Below are positions 1 through 11,629 of a stretch of DNA of 64,000 nucleotides, piece after piece. The position numbers and the translations under genes were made by a program. Location: positions 40,796,001-40,860,000 of the forward strand of contig JAZHRO010000039.1 of the NCBI GenBank assembly GCA_037157565.1. The letters run 5' to 3'. Below the pieces are notes generated by a model, which was not told the DNA's origin, ran no database searches, and saw nothing but the letters and a program-made list of their open reading frames with translations. Numbering within the stretch: position 1 is the stretch's first letter; each line of letters opens with the position of its first letter. The DNA is from Thalassia testudinum. Lineage: Eukaryota > Streptophyta > Magnoliopsida > Alismatales > Hydrocharitaceae.

Positions 1-750
1 GACCTGTCGCCTAAGCCCAAGAAGATTGATCCATCTGCACAGTCAGACACAGACAAAATTATAAGCTTTGGGCTAATTGCCCGCTCAGAACTCAAACAGG
101 AAGACGTTCGAGAGGATATGTCATGAGTCGCAGATTTCTACCCCATGCCATGTAAGTAGGGGGGAGACAATAGCTTTACAGTGCGTATTACCTCCGCTCG
201 TTATTTAACCACTTGGCTTTTTTATTGCAACCTTTAGTCAGTTCGCTCGATTGGACACCCCTAGGCATCGAGGCAACAGTTCCTCCCACTATAGGTCCCA
301 TCGTGGGGAAGAGAGGCCTGTAGAGTAGGGCAAAGGGAGCCAATCCTCCAACTTTAAGGAGTTGAAGAGGAAGGATGAGGGAAGCGAAGGGAAGACAAAC
401 AAGGTCCCCCTGAAGTGCCTGAAGAGGGGGCCTGCCACTAGGCTTCTTCCGGGAGAGTCAGCAGCGTCCACTCCTTCGAGTCCGAGTGGGGCTGAGGTGG
501 AGGATGCCTCAATAGACTCACTTATCCCTTATGGCTCGCCTGGACCACTTGAAGGGTTTATCCTCTTTAACTCTCCGCCCGAGGCCCCAGCAGGGGTGGC
601 TCAGGTGGGGGCACCACTGTCTCTATTGCTGCGTCCAGCTCTGTTGATGCCTTCACCAAGCTGGCACAGGAGGTGGATGTCACCAGTGGTTTCCTGAGTG
701 GCAGCGTATTTGCGTAGTCGTACTGCAGGCAGAGCGCAACGGAGGCAAGA
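1..750 (+). pseudogene. Fragment of a retroelement-associated ORF (uncertain)
   Basis: The plus strand has short open stretches rich in Ser, Pro, Glu and Gly (for example 362-697), broken by stops. A second frame near 620-715 gives a polar stretch ending in SGFLSGSVFA. I recognise no domain. The composition resembles the antisense ORF at 5925-7422, and both share a short TATTACCTCCG stretch (near 187 and 6134), so this may be another piece of the same kind of ORF separated by the insertion between them. A chance open frame in decayed repeat DNA is equally possible. Confidence 0.25.
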
Positions 751-840
751 GTACTGGTGGGCCCTTCCGACTAGGGAGGTCTAATCGACTTTCTGCAACA
801 TTCGTCAAACAATCATAATAAAGCGCTATTATTGGGTTTT

Positions 841-860
841 TATCCCCGGCAACGGCGCCA
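841..860 (-). other. Primer-binding site of a gypsy-like element
   Basis: Read on the minus strand this is TGGCGCCGTTGCCGGGGATA, the form of tRNA primer-binding site typical of plant Athila/Tat Ty3/gypsy elements. It lies 8 bases from TGATCG at 869 on the plus strand, which would be the inner end of the 5' LTR of a minus-strand element. Only about 80 bp of possible leader (about 788-840) lie on the internal side before unrelated sequence begins, so the element is severely truncated. Confidence 0.5.
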
Positions 861-868
861 AAAAAATA

Positions 869-3190
869 TGATCGTCCGACTACCGGTTCGTACAAAAAGG
901 GATCATTGTTGTAGTATATTTCACAAAAACAAACCTTTGTCGCATCAATTTTATTTATTTACTTAATTTTTACTGGTTTATTCTAAGTCATTTACTGGAA
1001 GGCGATTATTAACATACATCACTCTCTAAGTCCAATATTATTCTTTAATTCCAAAAAGATTGATTTTATGTATAAGAATGAATGAAAGAATCAAAGAATA
1101 AATAATTATATATAAAAGAATGAATTACAAATCAATACAATGCTTGAAAACAACTATGTACAAAAAAGCATCAAAAACTATAAATGAATACTCTATACTA
1201 TCTATTTATATCTTACATTAATAATACTTAGATATATGTACAATAATAAGTAATAATATATACTATACTAGCTTAGCATGCGAACATTTATAGTAACATA
1301 TAATGTATGTACAGCAACATATATAAGCGTCGCTAAACCTTAGAAAAGCTATAAACATAAATTAAGGTAAAAAATATGATCTATATTGACGTTTATTCTA
1401 TCTACAAGATATATATGTCACTAAACCTATTCTTTATTTATATACATATGTATAGCTCAAACATCTACTCTACGTATACTTATATACTATTTACATTTTT
1501 ACTATATATTATATATCTATACTATATATACATTATACACCTATACATACATATATATATATATAGACACGCGCGCGCACACGCACATATTCAACACACT
1601 CACAATGTACACTATGCACAGGCACAGGGGTCTCTCCAACACTTAGCTGATTTCAGCTACTTCTCTTCTGTATTTCTTCTTTGTTAATCACCTTAATTAG
1701 TGTTTACTACTACAAAATTATTATTTTTAATTGGCAGACGGCCTTTTCGAGATATATACAACACTCTCTCAGGTAAGACCAGACCGCTACTAAGAGCTGC
1801 CCTAATTTCTTAATTAGGCCTCTTAATCTCGATTTAGGCTCGTTAATGGGGCCCAATTAGGCCCACGCATAGTGCACGTGCACCGCACACCAAATCTCTC
1901 ATGCCAAAGTCTCGTTCATGCTTAGAGGAAGGATAATGAATTTGATCGCGCTTAGCACTTGACAACTAGCCTATGCGAAACACAAAATCAATTTATAGCA
2001 GTGAGGGCGCTCGCCAGCCAATAATGTGGCACCATTATGTCGCTACTCTAGCGTTGCCAAACCAGCATAGCTACGTCCTGATTTCTTGATTTTAGCCTCA
2101 ATTTTAGGGCCCAAATTAGTTCCTATTTTAAATTAAATTATATGGTTGTAATTCCCTTGTATAGGGCTATATAATTATTTAATTTATTTACAAAAATAAT
2201 TATATTTACTATATAAATAAATTAGCTAAATATTGTGATTTATGCACACTGATTTTTGAGTTTATTTCTTAATTACAGTATAAATTAGTTAGTTAATGAT
2301 CTAATTGATCCTGTACAAAGTTAATATACATATCAAAGTATTTATTACATAATTTTATTATATTTTACACGGTTTATTTTAGTTTATATACATTTAAATA
2401 TGTAATTTCAGTGTATTTTCCATATAAATTAGGTATAAATAGTATAATACATTATAAATATATTTAAATTAGTTAAATTACTTAAAATACTATAATACAA
2501 ATGTACAGTACAAATTAATTCAATTATAACTTAATTTACTAATCTGTACTAATTTAACTTAGAAACTTACTTGATAACTTAATAAATTAATTAATTATTA
2601 TATACATAATTAAATTATGTTACAGGCATATTAGTGTACATTATACGTATATAAATACATATGTACAACACCAATAATAAATAATGTTATTTATAGGAGT
2701 TCATTAATTTAAATAGCTTATAGTACATATAAGTTAATATAATTACTAGTTAAATATATAAATAAGTTATATACAATTTAAGTTATCTTAAATACTTAAT
2801 TTATGTTATAGCATACGTACATAAGTTATATATACATATTATATACATATTATACATTATTTACATAGATAGCTTAATATATAGCTTATATATACATGTA
2901 TATACATAGTATATATAGTGATTTTAGGTATTTTGTGGTTTTTCTGATTTTTATGGGTTTTGTGAGTTTTATAGAGGTATGGGGTGAGAAAGAAAGAGAG
3001 AGATGAGAGAAATAGAAATATTTTTGGTGTTTTTATAGTTGAGTTCTTTTATTAAATTTCAAGGTATACTGAATCGTCGGCTAGTATGTTCTACTAGGCC
3101 AGAGGTTCAAATAACCTTGAAAATTTGCATACGCTTAAAAATATAGCAGATCGTACTCACTACACATTTATTTTATTTTTTTGAATTTTT
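869..3190 (-). repeat. AT-rich probable LTR next to the PBS
   Basis: This stretch of mostly A/T sequence, with many TATA-like and ATATAC runs, begins at the inner LTR end implied by the PBS at 841-860. A CG/CA alternating patch lies at 1567-1590. No coding capacity is convincing; the open frame at 1376-1687 is low-complexity Tyr/Ile-rich translation of AT-rich DNA. The outer LTR end could not be fixed, so the right boundary is approximate. Confidence 0.35.
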
Positions 3191-5924
3191 GTATAGTATT
3201 TTTATTTATTTACACAATTCACCCTAATTTAGGCCTTTAAAAGGATTTCCAATGGAACCTAAGGCCTAATGGAGAGTGGTAAAGGCTGAAAGTGCAATAA
3301 AAACATTCAGATATATACTCTCATATGCAAGATGCTCAAGCATTTAAATGGGTATTTAACTCCAAATTTCCATTACTTTCAAATTGGACAGTTATGCATG
3401 ATAAGTAGTTGACAAGGAATGTTTAAAAATAAAGTTACAAGCCAACCAAATGAGATTAAAAGCAAATTTCATTACATGGAAGCATGTTTACAATATATAC
3501 AACAGTTAGAAATATGTCAGCTCTTTAATTCACTACAAAACCTGATTCACTACCCTACTAATTGCAGGCCATAAACAAAACAGTTGTTGCAGTAATAGCA
3601 ACCACACAACAACAGCACAGCAGCAATGTCTGCTGGCCTGATCAGTGATCAAAGAAGATGCTCCAGATGTCTAGAACTTGGTTCAGACGACTTAAAACCA
3701 TATAGAGTGGTTGCTGCAATGACCAATCCCATTTCCAGCAGCTCTGAAATGAGAATTTTAGTAGTTGCTGAATTGACCAAATCTAATCCCTTATCTCTGT
3801 CATAGACAACAAAGATAATGGGATTAGATTGGAAATTAATCCAACAAAAGTGTCGCTGCTTTGCAGCATTTTAACATGTGAAATTGGGATTCAAAACGCA
3901 CAATCAACACCTCAAAAATCTGATAAGACATTGAATTCACTTGAAAATTAGTTGGAAACATTGAATCTTCACCAAAAACCTTTAAACGTTGATCCCCATG
4001 TCAAATCAGAGAGAAAACACTAATTTGACCTCTTCCTTATGCTATAGACAGCATGAAGGAAGAGTTCAAATCAATCCATTAAAGCCAACAAACTTGAATC
4101 CCAAATGTTTAAAACCTTAAGGGATACTGAAAATTCCTTAGGTTGGAAATCAAAATCTCTCAATCAAAACAATAGAAAAATTCTTAGTAGAGCCTCAAAT
4201 CAACAAAGTGAAGTTTCCTTAGCTCTACCTCCCATTAAAAAGCCATCAAAGCCCCGATTCATACCCAATTCAGACCTAGCTCATTTAAGGAAGAGTTTAT
4301 CATTAGAACATCTCAAACTCACAGCCAAGGTCTAAATTAAACAAAAATATATCAATTCACTTGATCAAAAATCCTTTAAAACCCAATTTGATCAAAATCT
4401 TATGGTTTTGCTTTGAAATCCAAATTAAAATCAGATCAAGTGAATCGATTCTTTTCAAAATCAGATCAGGGGTCTTTGTGGAAAATCTGAAATGGATGGG
4501 AGACCCCTAGATGGTTTTTTAGCGTAAATCTTTATCTCAAAGCTCGAAAGCAATGGGATGAGGATTTGACTCTAATGATTGGGTGGATTGCGAATTAAAA
4601 ATCAAGGTAAATAAGAATGCGAAATGGAAATGTGAAGAGGGAGATTAGTGATCAGCGAGTAAGTTGAAATCATCTCCTCTGATCTGAAGTGATCAGAGGA
4701 GGTTGATGTGTGAATTATACTCTAATCTACTCCTAAGCTAACGATCAAACCAGTGGATTCACTAACTGATCTACTCCTATCTGATCTACACTACACTAAC
4801 AATCACTACATCTATGCTAGAGCTAGAAAGCATTATAACTTAGTTTAAATGGAAGAATGGGACCTGTTAGGAGAACTGCAACTGGTGGATTCAATGACGA
4901 AGGAGGGGGAATCTCCAGTGGATTGAAAACTCGCTAGTGGAGTTCTGGGTCACCCTCAGGTGCTATGATGTCCTTAGCGGCGAGGAGAGTCGGAGAGGAA
5001 GATGGAGTTTCACCGTCAGTGGCAGTGAAACAAGGACAGTATGAGGAGAGGAGCTAGAGTGGACTAATGATCAGCTTAAAGGGTGTAGAAGGGAGTCGAT
5101 CCTTTGTGCGCGAGGCTAGTGAGGTGCTGAAGTAGAGTGTTCAGTGAATCAGGGCACCGTAGTGATGCAATTAGCCACCTAGGACACCTACAGTTGGATG
5201 GAGAGGAGAGAGCGCACGCAAGGTTTAATCAAATCCTAGCCGCTAGATAGGATTTGGGCAAGGTGGTGAAGCTACACGTCGAATCGCACGAAAATTTGAT
5301 TGCATGGAAGCCGTAGATCAAGAGGACCGAAGATTGAACAGTGAGGATGAGGCCTATTCTTCGCAGTGAACAGTGCTCTGCGAAGAGCTACATGTGATAT
5401 GAGTCTAATGGTGATTTTGCACAAAGAACCCAAAACGAAGGGGTAAAAAAATATCAAGTAGGCCCATAATTGGTATAAAAAGATTATAGAGCAGCCCTTA
5501 GAGGCCTTCAAATAGATCCCTACGAGTTACAAATAGGTCCTTGGAAGGTTTTCTATGCATGAAATGTGATATGTGAGGGACCTAAATGTGAAACTCTAAT
5601 TGCAAGGTCTTAATGATGTCCAAATGCAATCAAGTTTTTATTAAAGCTCAATTGAACATATTAGAAGTTAATTTCACTTTTAATTTGGAGTTTTGAGCTC
5701 ATTTGTGTGTTCAATTTACAATTGGATCACCATTTTGTATTTAATAATAAAATATCTCAATAATTGACCTAACTTTATATTGTTAGCACAAAATTGATAT
5801 TTTAGGTCTTTTTCTCTATTTCCCACACTTAACCCTTCTCGTGTGTTAATTTGATAGTGTTTAACTTAGTTTCTAGCTTAACTTGGGCATTTTAGCTATG
5901 ATGAGTCACAACCCATCAAGGTCC
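3191..5924. other. Non-coding repeat-like DNA, no gene seen
   Basis: I see no supported gene. The sequence has the character of retroelement leader or LTR DNA: alternating AT-rich and purine-rich stretches, and a GGGACCTAAATGTGAAAC-type phrase near 5577 that resembles non-coding stretches at 15900-16000 and 35870-35950. The open frame at 4105-4335 lacks any recognisable domain. Confidence 0.4.
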
Positions 5925-7379
5925 CGGGATGATCAGCCAGACAATCGGATCCGTCAAGGTATCCGTATTGGAGTGGGCTCTTGAAGGCCCTGTACCTAGT
6001 TAGGCAACACTGGCTCAAGTGGGAGCTTCAAGCAGCACCCCCAACTTGGAAAGGCAGGTGCTCTGACACCTGCAAGATGTATTTTAGGCTACCTCCCAAC
6101 CGAGAGGCATGAATTTCAATCACGTATACTTCTATTACCTCCGTGCGGTAAGCTTCTCTCGCTTGTCATTTATTTCTTCTTTGGCAAGGAACTTTCCCTC
6201 ACGCCTCTGTCTGTGGTCTTTGACAAGTTGAGACTCTTGGGACTGCCTTTGTCTCGCACGGCAATGCTTCTTCAGACATCGCAAAGCCTAACGGCAGTGC
6301 CAAGGCGGCTGATGTGGCTACCAAATAGGTCGAATGGCCAAGGCGAAGCAAAGGAACTTTGTCTACCCTATTGGGGAGCCACTGGCACCGGAGAGAGGGT
6401 AGGGAAGGTAGAGGAGGAGGCCAACCATAAGCTTCGTTCACAGCAGCAGGCGGTCGGTCAAGTGGCTCGGTTGCAGGAGGAGCTGAAGCAAGCCCTCCAA
6501 GGCTTGAGGAAGGCCGCGTACCTTAGCGAGAAGATGGAGGAAAGTCTCGTCAGAGTGCACAAGACTGAAGTCGTGGCTCTGCGAGACTTGTCCAAGTGCT
6601 TGCAGACCTCCTACACCAACGTTCTTACGCTGAAGGAGGTGTAACTGCTAAGAGTTGAACACTCCTCAACCATGGTGGGGTATGAGGCAGCTCTCCAAGA
6701 AAAGTGCCTTCTCCTAGGCACAACCAAAGACAAGCTTTCCGATCTGTCGGCAAGTCACGAAAAGACGGAGGTGGCTGTGGAGACCCTGAGAGCTGACCTT
6801 GCCAAGGCCCAGCAACTCGTGGAGGAAAAAGGCAAGAAGGTGCTCAAGCTGGTGCGTACTACCCAGCCGAAGCTCGATCCTAAGACGGTGATGGCATTCT
6901 TCGCCTCTGACCCATTCATGGAGGAGAACTGGGAGGCGGTCTCAAGAAAGATCGGGAAGCATACCCTAGCAACAATGCAGTCCCTTCTTGAGGGCAAGCA
7001 CATTTCCGTGGAGGAGCTATGCAATTGGTTCATAGACCAATTCTTGTCTGAGTTTGATCGTTAGAAAGCTGATGGTCGTATTGTAAACAAGGCTCCTATA
7101 GAGCCACCTGCGGACCAGTCGAGGCTTGCGGATCAGCTGAGAAGCCCAACTCCTAAAGAGAAGGCACCCAAGTTGGGTCCATCAAGAGCTGTGAAATTGC
7201 CTGTTCGACCGATCAGCCCTCCTCACACCATCTTGTCACCACCTTCGACGCCTGGAGTGGATATCTTTGAAGACTGGGAATGGAGTCGCCGAGTCTTCAA
7301 AAATAGTGTTGCTGTTGTCTTTGTGTTTCCCTTTGTCAAGGTTTTTCTCCTTTCTTCTTTGTGGGCCTGCCAGAAGTGA
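5925..7379 (+). pseudogene. Antisense coiled-coil ORF of a Tat-type gypsy element
   Basis: One plus-strand frame runs from 6213 to 7379 with only two in-frame stops (about 6642 TAA and 7062 TAG). The translation is strongly helical and charged: an Ala/Glu/Lys/Leu-rich coiled-coil stretch (about 6400-6640 and 6672-6850), then a globular part containing FFASDPFMEENWEAVSRK (about 6894-6950), then a Pro-rich tail (7080-7260). It lies antisense to the gypsy polyprotein, just beyond the integrase C terminus, and converges on it. Tat-lineage elements of plants are known to carry extra ORFs in this place and orientation, and that context is the basis of the call. The product's function is unknown. 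Two stops and the missing 5' part make it a pseudogene. Confidence 0.5.
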
Positions 7380-7416
7380 TGGTCCTAGGTTACATAACAA
7401 ACAGCACTTTTAATGA

Positions 7417-7422
7417 AATAAA
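7417..7422 (+). terminator. Poly(A) signal AATAAA after the antisense ORF
   Basis: A canonical AATAAA lies about 38 bp after the TGA of the antisense frame and 34 bp before the minus-strand integrase stop. This is what would be expected of a separate plus-strand transcription unit converging on the retroelement. A single hexamer in AT-rich DNA is weak evidence. Confidence 0.3.
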
Positions 7423-7455
7423 AAGAAAAGTTTTTATTTTCATTTTCTTTTCTTT

Positions 7456-8803
7456 CTATACATGATACAAGCGTAAATTACTCGCATGCCAAGTACGAGG
7501 GATTGCTTTGCCGTCTAGGATTTGTAATTCATAAAAGTCGACTGGACTGTTCTTACAAATTTTATATGGTCCCTTCCATGCAGTGTCTATCTTCCCGCTC
7601 GAACGACTTGGCATGGAGACTTCACTCTTACGCAAAACTAAGTCTCCTTCTAAGAACTTCCACTTGCACACCTGCCTGTTATAGGCTGTCGCAATGGCTT
7701 CTTTGAACTTCAGTGCTGCTTCCGATGCTTCCTCCCTTAGCTCATCCACAAGGTCCAAGGCAAGGCGGACTTGCTCGTCCTTGGAGGCGGGATTATAGAG
7801 TTGTATCCGGTAGGTCAGAAGGACCATCTCTATAAGTAGCCAAGCTTCCACGTCATACACCAGGATGAATGGTATGTGACCTGTGGAAGTCTTGGAATTT
7901 CCTATAGCCCTATAATACATCCGGCAGCTCGTCCGCCCATTTCCCTTTAGCTGAATCTAGCCGGCGCTTCAATGTTGAGATGATGGTACAGTTGGTTACC
8001 TTCGCCTATCTATTTACTTAAGGATGACCCACGAACGTGAGACATAGGTGGATATTCCAGCTGTTGCAAAATTTTTCAAACTTTTTGCAAGCGAACTGGG
8101 TACCATTGTCTATGAAAATGTGTTGAGGTATCCCATATTGAGCCATGACATTTTTTCAAGTAAAGGAGACAACTCTGTCGGCTATTAGGCTAGCCATGGT
8201 TTTAGTCTCGACCCACTTAGAGTAGTCCACTGCCACTAATATGAACCTTTTCTAAGCTAAGGCTGGCGAAAAAAGGCCTAAGAAGTCCATGCCCCACTTT
8301 GCAAAGGGAATAAGTGACATTATATGCACTAACTTTCCAGGTGGCAAGTGGTATAGGATAACAAACCGCTGACACTTGTCACACTTGCACACAAACTCTT
8401 TACATTGCTGCCTCATCCGGGGCCAGAAATACCTCGCCTGGAATAGCCGGGCCAAGAGAGCCTTATACCCTTCATGGTTCCCGTAAATGCCACCATAAGC
8501 TTCTTGGAGAGCTTGAGATGCCTCCCTGTTTGTAAGGCAGCGCAACAAAGGAGTGGAAAACCCCCACTTGTACAATTTTCTGTCTATCAAGGTGTACCTA
8601 GAGGCTTTTAGGTGGAATGCCTTTGGTCGTGGTTCCCTTGGGGGCAGGTCACCAATGTTTAGGTAGGTGACTATATGCGTCATCCATGATGAGGATTGCT
8701 CTACCATGAACATCTTAGGAGCAAGCACCGTTGGCTCCTTCAAAGTTTGAAGACAAATATCCTCCTCTTTCTCAAAAGAAATTGCTGAGGCTAGGAAAAC
8801 CAA
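7456..8803 (-). pseudogene. Gypsy integrase (broken)
   Basis: Minus-strand frames give the N-terminal zinc domain and start of the catalytic core (8803-8252) and the C-terminal part (7920-7456). The zinc domain reads YGGIYGNHEGYK followed by KCDKCQRF, matching the HHCC finger except that the usual first His position appears to be Tyr. WGMDFLG follows, where Asp is the first catalytic residue of the DDE core. The remaining core (8250-7921) is present in broken frames. The C-terminal part contains the DTAWKGPYKI and YELQILDGK stretches typical of this region in plant gypsy elements. Integrase would insert the cDNA copy into the genome; this copy cannot be active. Confidence 0.8.
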
Positions 8804-8958
8804 TGCATCTGCAATGGGATTGTCGGATCAAGGTACCCTCCTGTTCGAGACGATCCTAAAGTCCAACGACTCCTTGATCTTGTTAGCATATAGGATCATG
8901 TTCAGATCCCTAGCTTAGTACTCACCGTTAACTTAATTGGTTACCAACTAGGAATTCA

Positions 8959-9121
8959 TGTAGACCTCCAACGAGGAGATGCCTCTTAATTTGGCCACCC
9001 AGATGCCGGCTAACATCACCACATATTCCTCCTGGTTATTGGATGCTGGGAGGACCAGTTTAATGGCGTACTTATAAGTTACGCCATTTGGGGTGGTCAA
9101 GGCTATGCCAGCCCCAAACCC
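8959..9121. repeat. 163-bp direct duplication, left copy
   Basis: Matches 10855-11017 over the full 163 bp with four differences, all transitions. The two copies flank LTR A directly. The segment is coding sequence of the gypsy RNase H, so the ancestral element had it once. Confidence 0.9.
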
Positions 9122-9532
9122 TGTTGGTGCTAGAACACCACGATCATTTGTTTTGATGATAACAAAACACGTGTCATTTAATATTTGCGCTTTGAGTCCT
9201 AGATTTCAGGTCAATCGCAAATGGATACGTGATTAGACGGAGTTCGAGCTCGCATCCAGGATGGATTAGAGGAGCTCGATGGAGAGCAGAAGAGATTCAC
9301 AAGGAGCGATATATTGAAGAAGGAAGGAGATGAAGAATATGATAGATTTCCTTCTCTTGTACTCATTGTATTTTTCGTTTCTTTTGTTGCTCTTTATTTT
9401 TGTTACTTAGATTTCTGTTAAAGAGCCTCAAAGTACCCTAACAATAGTCCTAGGAACACCTGCACAACCCTAGGATACCTAGGTTTTCTGTAGAGAACTT
9501 AGAAAACCAATATAGGGTTTAAACAGCACTTC

Positions 9533-10080
9533 CAGACATCTAATTCCCACATCAGACGTCTGATAAAGTGTTTTAAGACGTCTGACTGTTGATTCAGACG
9601 TCTGATAACTATTAGGATGGACATAGTTAGTTCTGTCTGATGAAATCAGACGTCCAGACCTTAGTCCAGACGTCTTAGAAGACGTCTGATGTTTTAGCCA
9701 GACGTCCAATTAGTGGACCGTTGGCTAGCTTAGCAAACACTCAAAAATATGACCGTTAGAGCCTTATCAGACGTCCATAGGACTGTCCAGATGTCTGATA
9801 ATTGACCGTTTTGCCTCGGCTGACCCAAAATCTCTTCTCAGAGATTTTCTAGCCGTTGCAACGTTTGGAAATCCATTCCCACAGAAAAAGTAGGTTTCCA
9901 GACGTCCAGACATAGTGCCAGACGTCCTATATGTCGTCTGATGGACTTACACTAGAACCCTGTTTAGATCTGATCCAAGTCAGGAAGAGACCCGCCCAAA
10001 ATCAGACGTCTGACCTTGGAATCAGACGTCTTAAAGTGAACTTCCAGACGTCTGATGCCAGAATTAGACGTCTGATAAGC
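9533..10080. promoter_or_regulatory. Array of CAGACGTCTG palindromes in LTR A
   Basis: By eye about 17 full or near matches to CAGACGTCTG lie in this 550 bp, at irregular spacing (roughly 10-100 bp), many followed by A. The centre GACGTC is the C-box core recognised by plant bZIP factors. All lie upstream of the TATA box, in the presumed U3. A regulatory role is inference; the repetition itself is plain in the sequence. Confidence 0.75.
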
Positions 10081-10185
10081 CTGTCAGAGCAATGATTGTT
10101 CCTGATTTCGGGCTGATTCTCTTGGGCTTTGTTCCCAACGGCTATGGAACCTTTCCTAAGCCTTCCAAAGCCTTCCTAAGGCCTC

Positions 10186-10193
10186 TATAAATA
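10186..10193 (+). promoter_or_regulatory. TATA box of LTR A
   Basis: TATAAATA in the context CCTCTATAAATAGAGG. It is conserved in LTR B at 30097-30104. Transcription would start about 30 bp downstream, near the CACAAACACACACC run. Confidence 0.6.
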
Positions 10194-10854
10194 GAGGGGA
10201 ACCTTTGCAACACAAACACACACCTAGAAACACCAAGAAACACCAAGACACACCTTGCAATACACTTTCAAACCATTTTGTGTCTCTCTTGCTCTCTAAG
10301 CGCTAGTTCCATTCATCTTGAGAGCATCAAGCTTCTCGCACCCGCTCTCCCACCGTAGTTCACGAGAGCGAAGTTGCGTCGTCGCGTGGCTCACACACCG
10401 CGTCATCAACTCAACTCACTCCTTGCAAAGGGGAGTTTCCTAATTCCTATAGAAGTTAGGTTTAAAATTACTTTGTTGGCTCTATAGGATTACTTGTTTA
10501 TTTTATCTTTGTTATTTGGTTGGGTATTCGCTTTGCAAATTCCCGTCTCCTTCGCGAGACAAAATCCTTCTTGTGGAGAGAAGGGGTTAAGGTACGCTAC
10601 CCTCGTTTAAATAGCGTGGTTGTATTGAGGTTGAATCACCCTCGTTTAAAGTGATTCGGTTTAGTGGATTTTGATCAACTTGGTTGATCGGAAAATCCTA
10701 ACTCGAGAGGGTTAGGTGGTGGTTTTCACCCGGTTTGGATTTCCACCTAAAAATACTTTGTGTACTTTGTGCGATTGTCTTTTTGTGAGATTGTTTATTA
10801 TTTATTTCCGCAATTATTACGTCACCCCCTCCTGGTAGGGCCGAAACCTACAGT

Positions 10855-11017
10855 TGTAGACCTCCAACGAGGAGATGCCTCTTGATTTGGCCACCCAGAT
10901 GCCGGCTAACATCACCACATATTCCTCCTGGTTATTGGATGCTGGGAAGACCAGTTTAATGGCGTACTTATAAGTTACGCCGTTTGGGGCGGTCAAGGCT
11001 ATGCCAGCCCCAAACCC
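10855..11017. repeat. 163-bp direct duplication, right copy
   Basis: Partner of 8959-9121 (four transitions apart). It begins at TGTAGACCTCC, two bases after LTR A ends, and continues into the upstream gypsy RNase H. Confidence 0.9.
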
Positions 11018-11201
11018 AACTATCATAGATGAGCCTTCGACATACAACTTCCAGGGTAGAGTGAGGGAAGCATCCGAGTCCGTGAATTCCGCCACAAAGT
11101 CCGCCACGACTTGCCTCTTGATTGATCTCCTCAGCTGGTATTGAACATCAAATTCTGCCAATTCCATAGCTCATTTTGTCTATCGTGTTTACCCCATGAG
11201 C

Positions 11202-11498
11202 TTATGTAACATTCTCCGCTTCAGGGCCTTGATAGGTTTTGCTAATAAAATATACTGTCCGTTGTGCTCCTTCCCGTTCACCGACTAAGACAGCACTGAC
11301 AGCGGATATGGATGCCGCTAGGTACAAGGAAAGAGCTTCCCTAGGCTTAGGATCCATCAGGATAGGGGGACTTCGGAGTACTACCTTGACTTCCTCTAAA
11401 GCCTTCTCGCAATGAGGAGTCCATTGGGCGGCAGTATAGCCCTTGCTCTTTTTGATACACTCAAAGAAGGGAAGGCATTTATCAGAAGATTGAGACAA
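11202..11498 (-). pseudogene. Gypsy RNase H domain (first)
   Basis: The frame contains WTPHCEKALEEVK, LMDPKPREALSLYLA and AVSAVLVGE followed by VYFISKTYQG, the connection and RNase H region that follows RT in Ty3/gypsy polyproteins. It would degrade the RNA strand of the RNA-DNA hybrid. Frameshifts separate it from RT and from the second RNase H. Confidence 0.75.
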
Positions 11499-11629
11499 GA
11501 ATCAGCCTAAAGAGGTGATTTTGCCTAGTAATGACTGCATGCCTTTCATAGTACTTAGCAGTTGCAAGTCCATGATCTCCTAGATCTTATCAGGTTTAGC
11601 TTCGATCCCTATACCGAAGGCTCAAAACC

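Larger units (their letters stand above)
9122..10852 (+). mobile_element. LTR A, single LTR of family 2
   Basis: Starts TGTTGGTGCTAG and ends CCTACA, so it has TG...CA ends. It aligns over its length with LTR B (29036-30760), which has a clean 5-bp target duplication; that comparison fixes these ends. Length is 1731 bp against 1725 bp in B. The plus strand is taken as sense because a TATA box lies at 10186 with dense palindromic motifs upstream (9533-10080). Flanking 5-mers do not match (AACCC on the left, GTTGT on the right); instead the element sits between two copies of a 163-bp segment. No internal retrotransposon sequence is attached. Confidence 0.85.
8804..11167 (-). pseudogene. Second RNase H domain, split by LTR A
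   Basis: The upstream half (11167-10855) reads DFVAEFTD, then LYVEGSS and GFGAGIALTAPNG, then NNQEEYVVMLAGI. This is the archaeal-type RNase H that follows the normal RNase H in Tat elements; YVDGSS is usual, so Glu may replace the catalytic Asp. The downstream half (8958-8804) continues with a broken reading of the usual linker into integrase (SDNPIADALVF). LTR A (9122-10852) interrupts it, and the 163 bp next to the insertion is present on both sides, so part of the domain is encoded twice. Confidence 0.65.

Noticed and set aside
759..788. Similarity to the Tat LTR end (GGAGGTCTAATC, compare 15006-15040)
   Set aside because: Only about 30 bp, and in the wrong orientation for a 3' LTR of the element at 7456-15529; the rest of the LTR does not match.
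1376..1687. 103-codon Tyr/Ile-rich frame
   Set aside because: Translation of an AT-rich microsatellite-like tract; no start context or family.
9533..10080. CRISPR-like or satellite-like repeat array
   Set aside because: Spacing is irregular, the repeat is only 8-10 bp, the sequence between repeats is conserved between LTRs A and B, and the context is a plant LTR.
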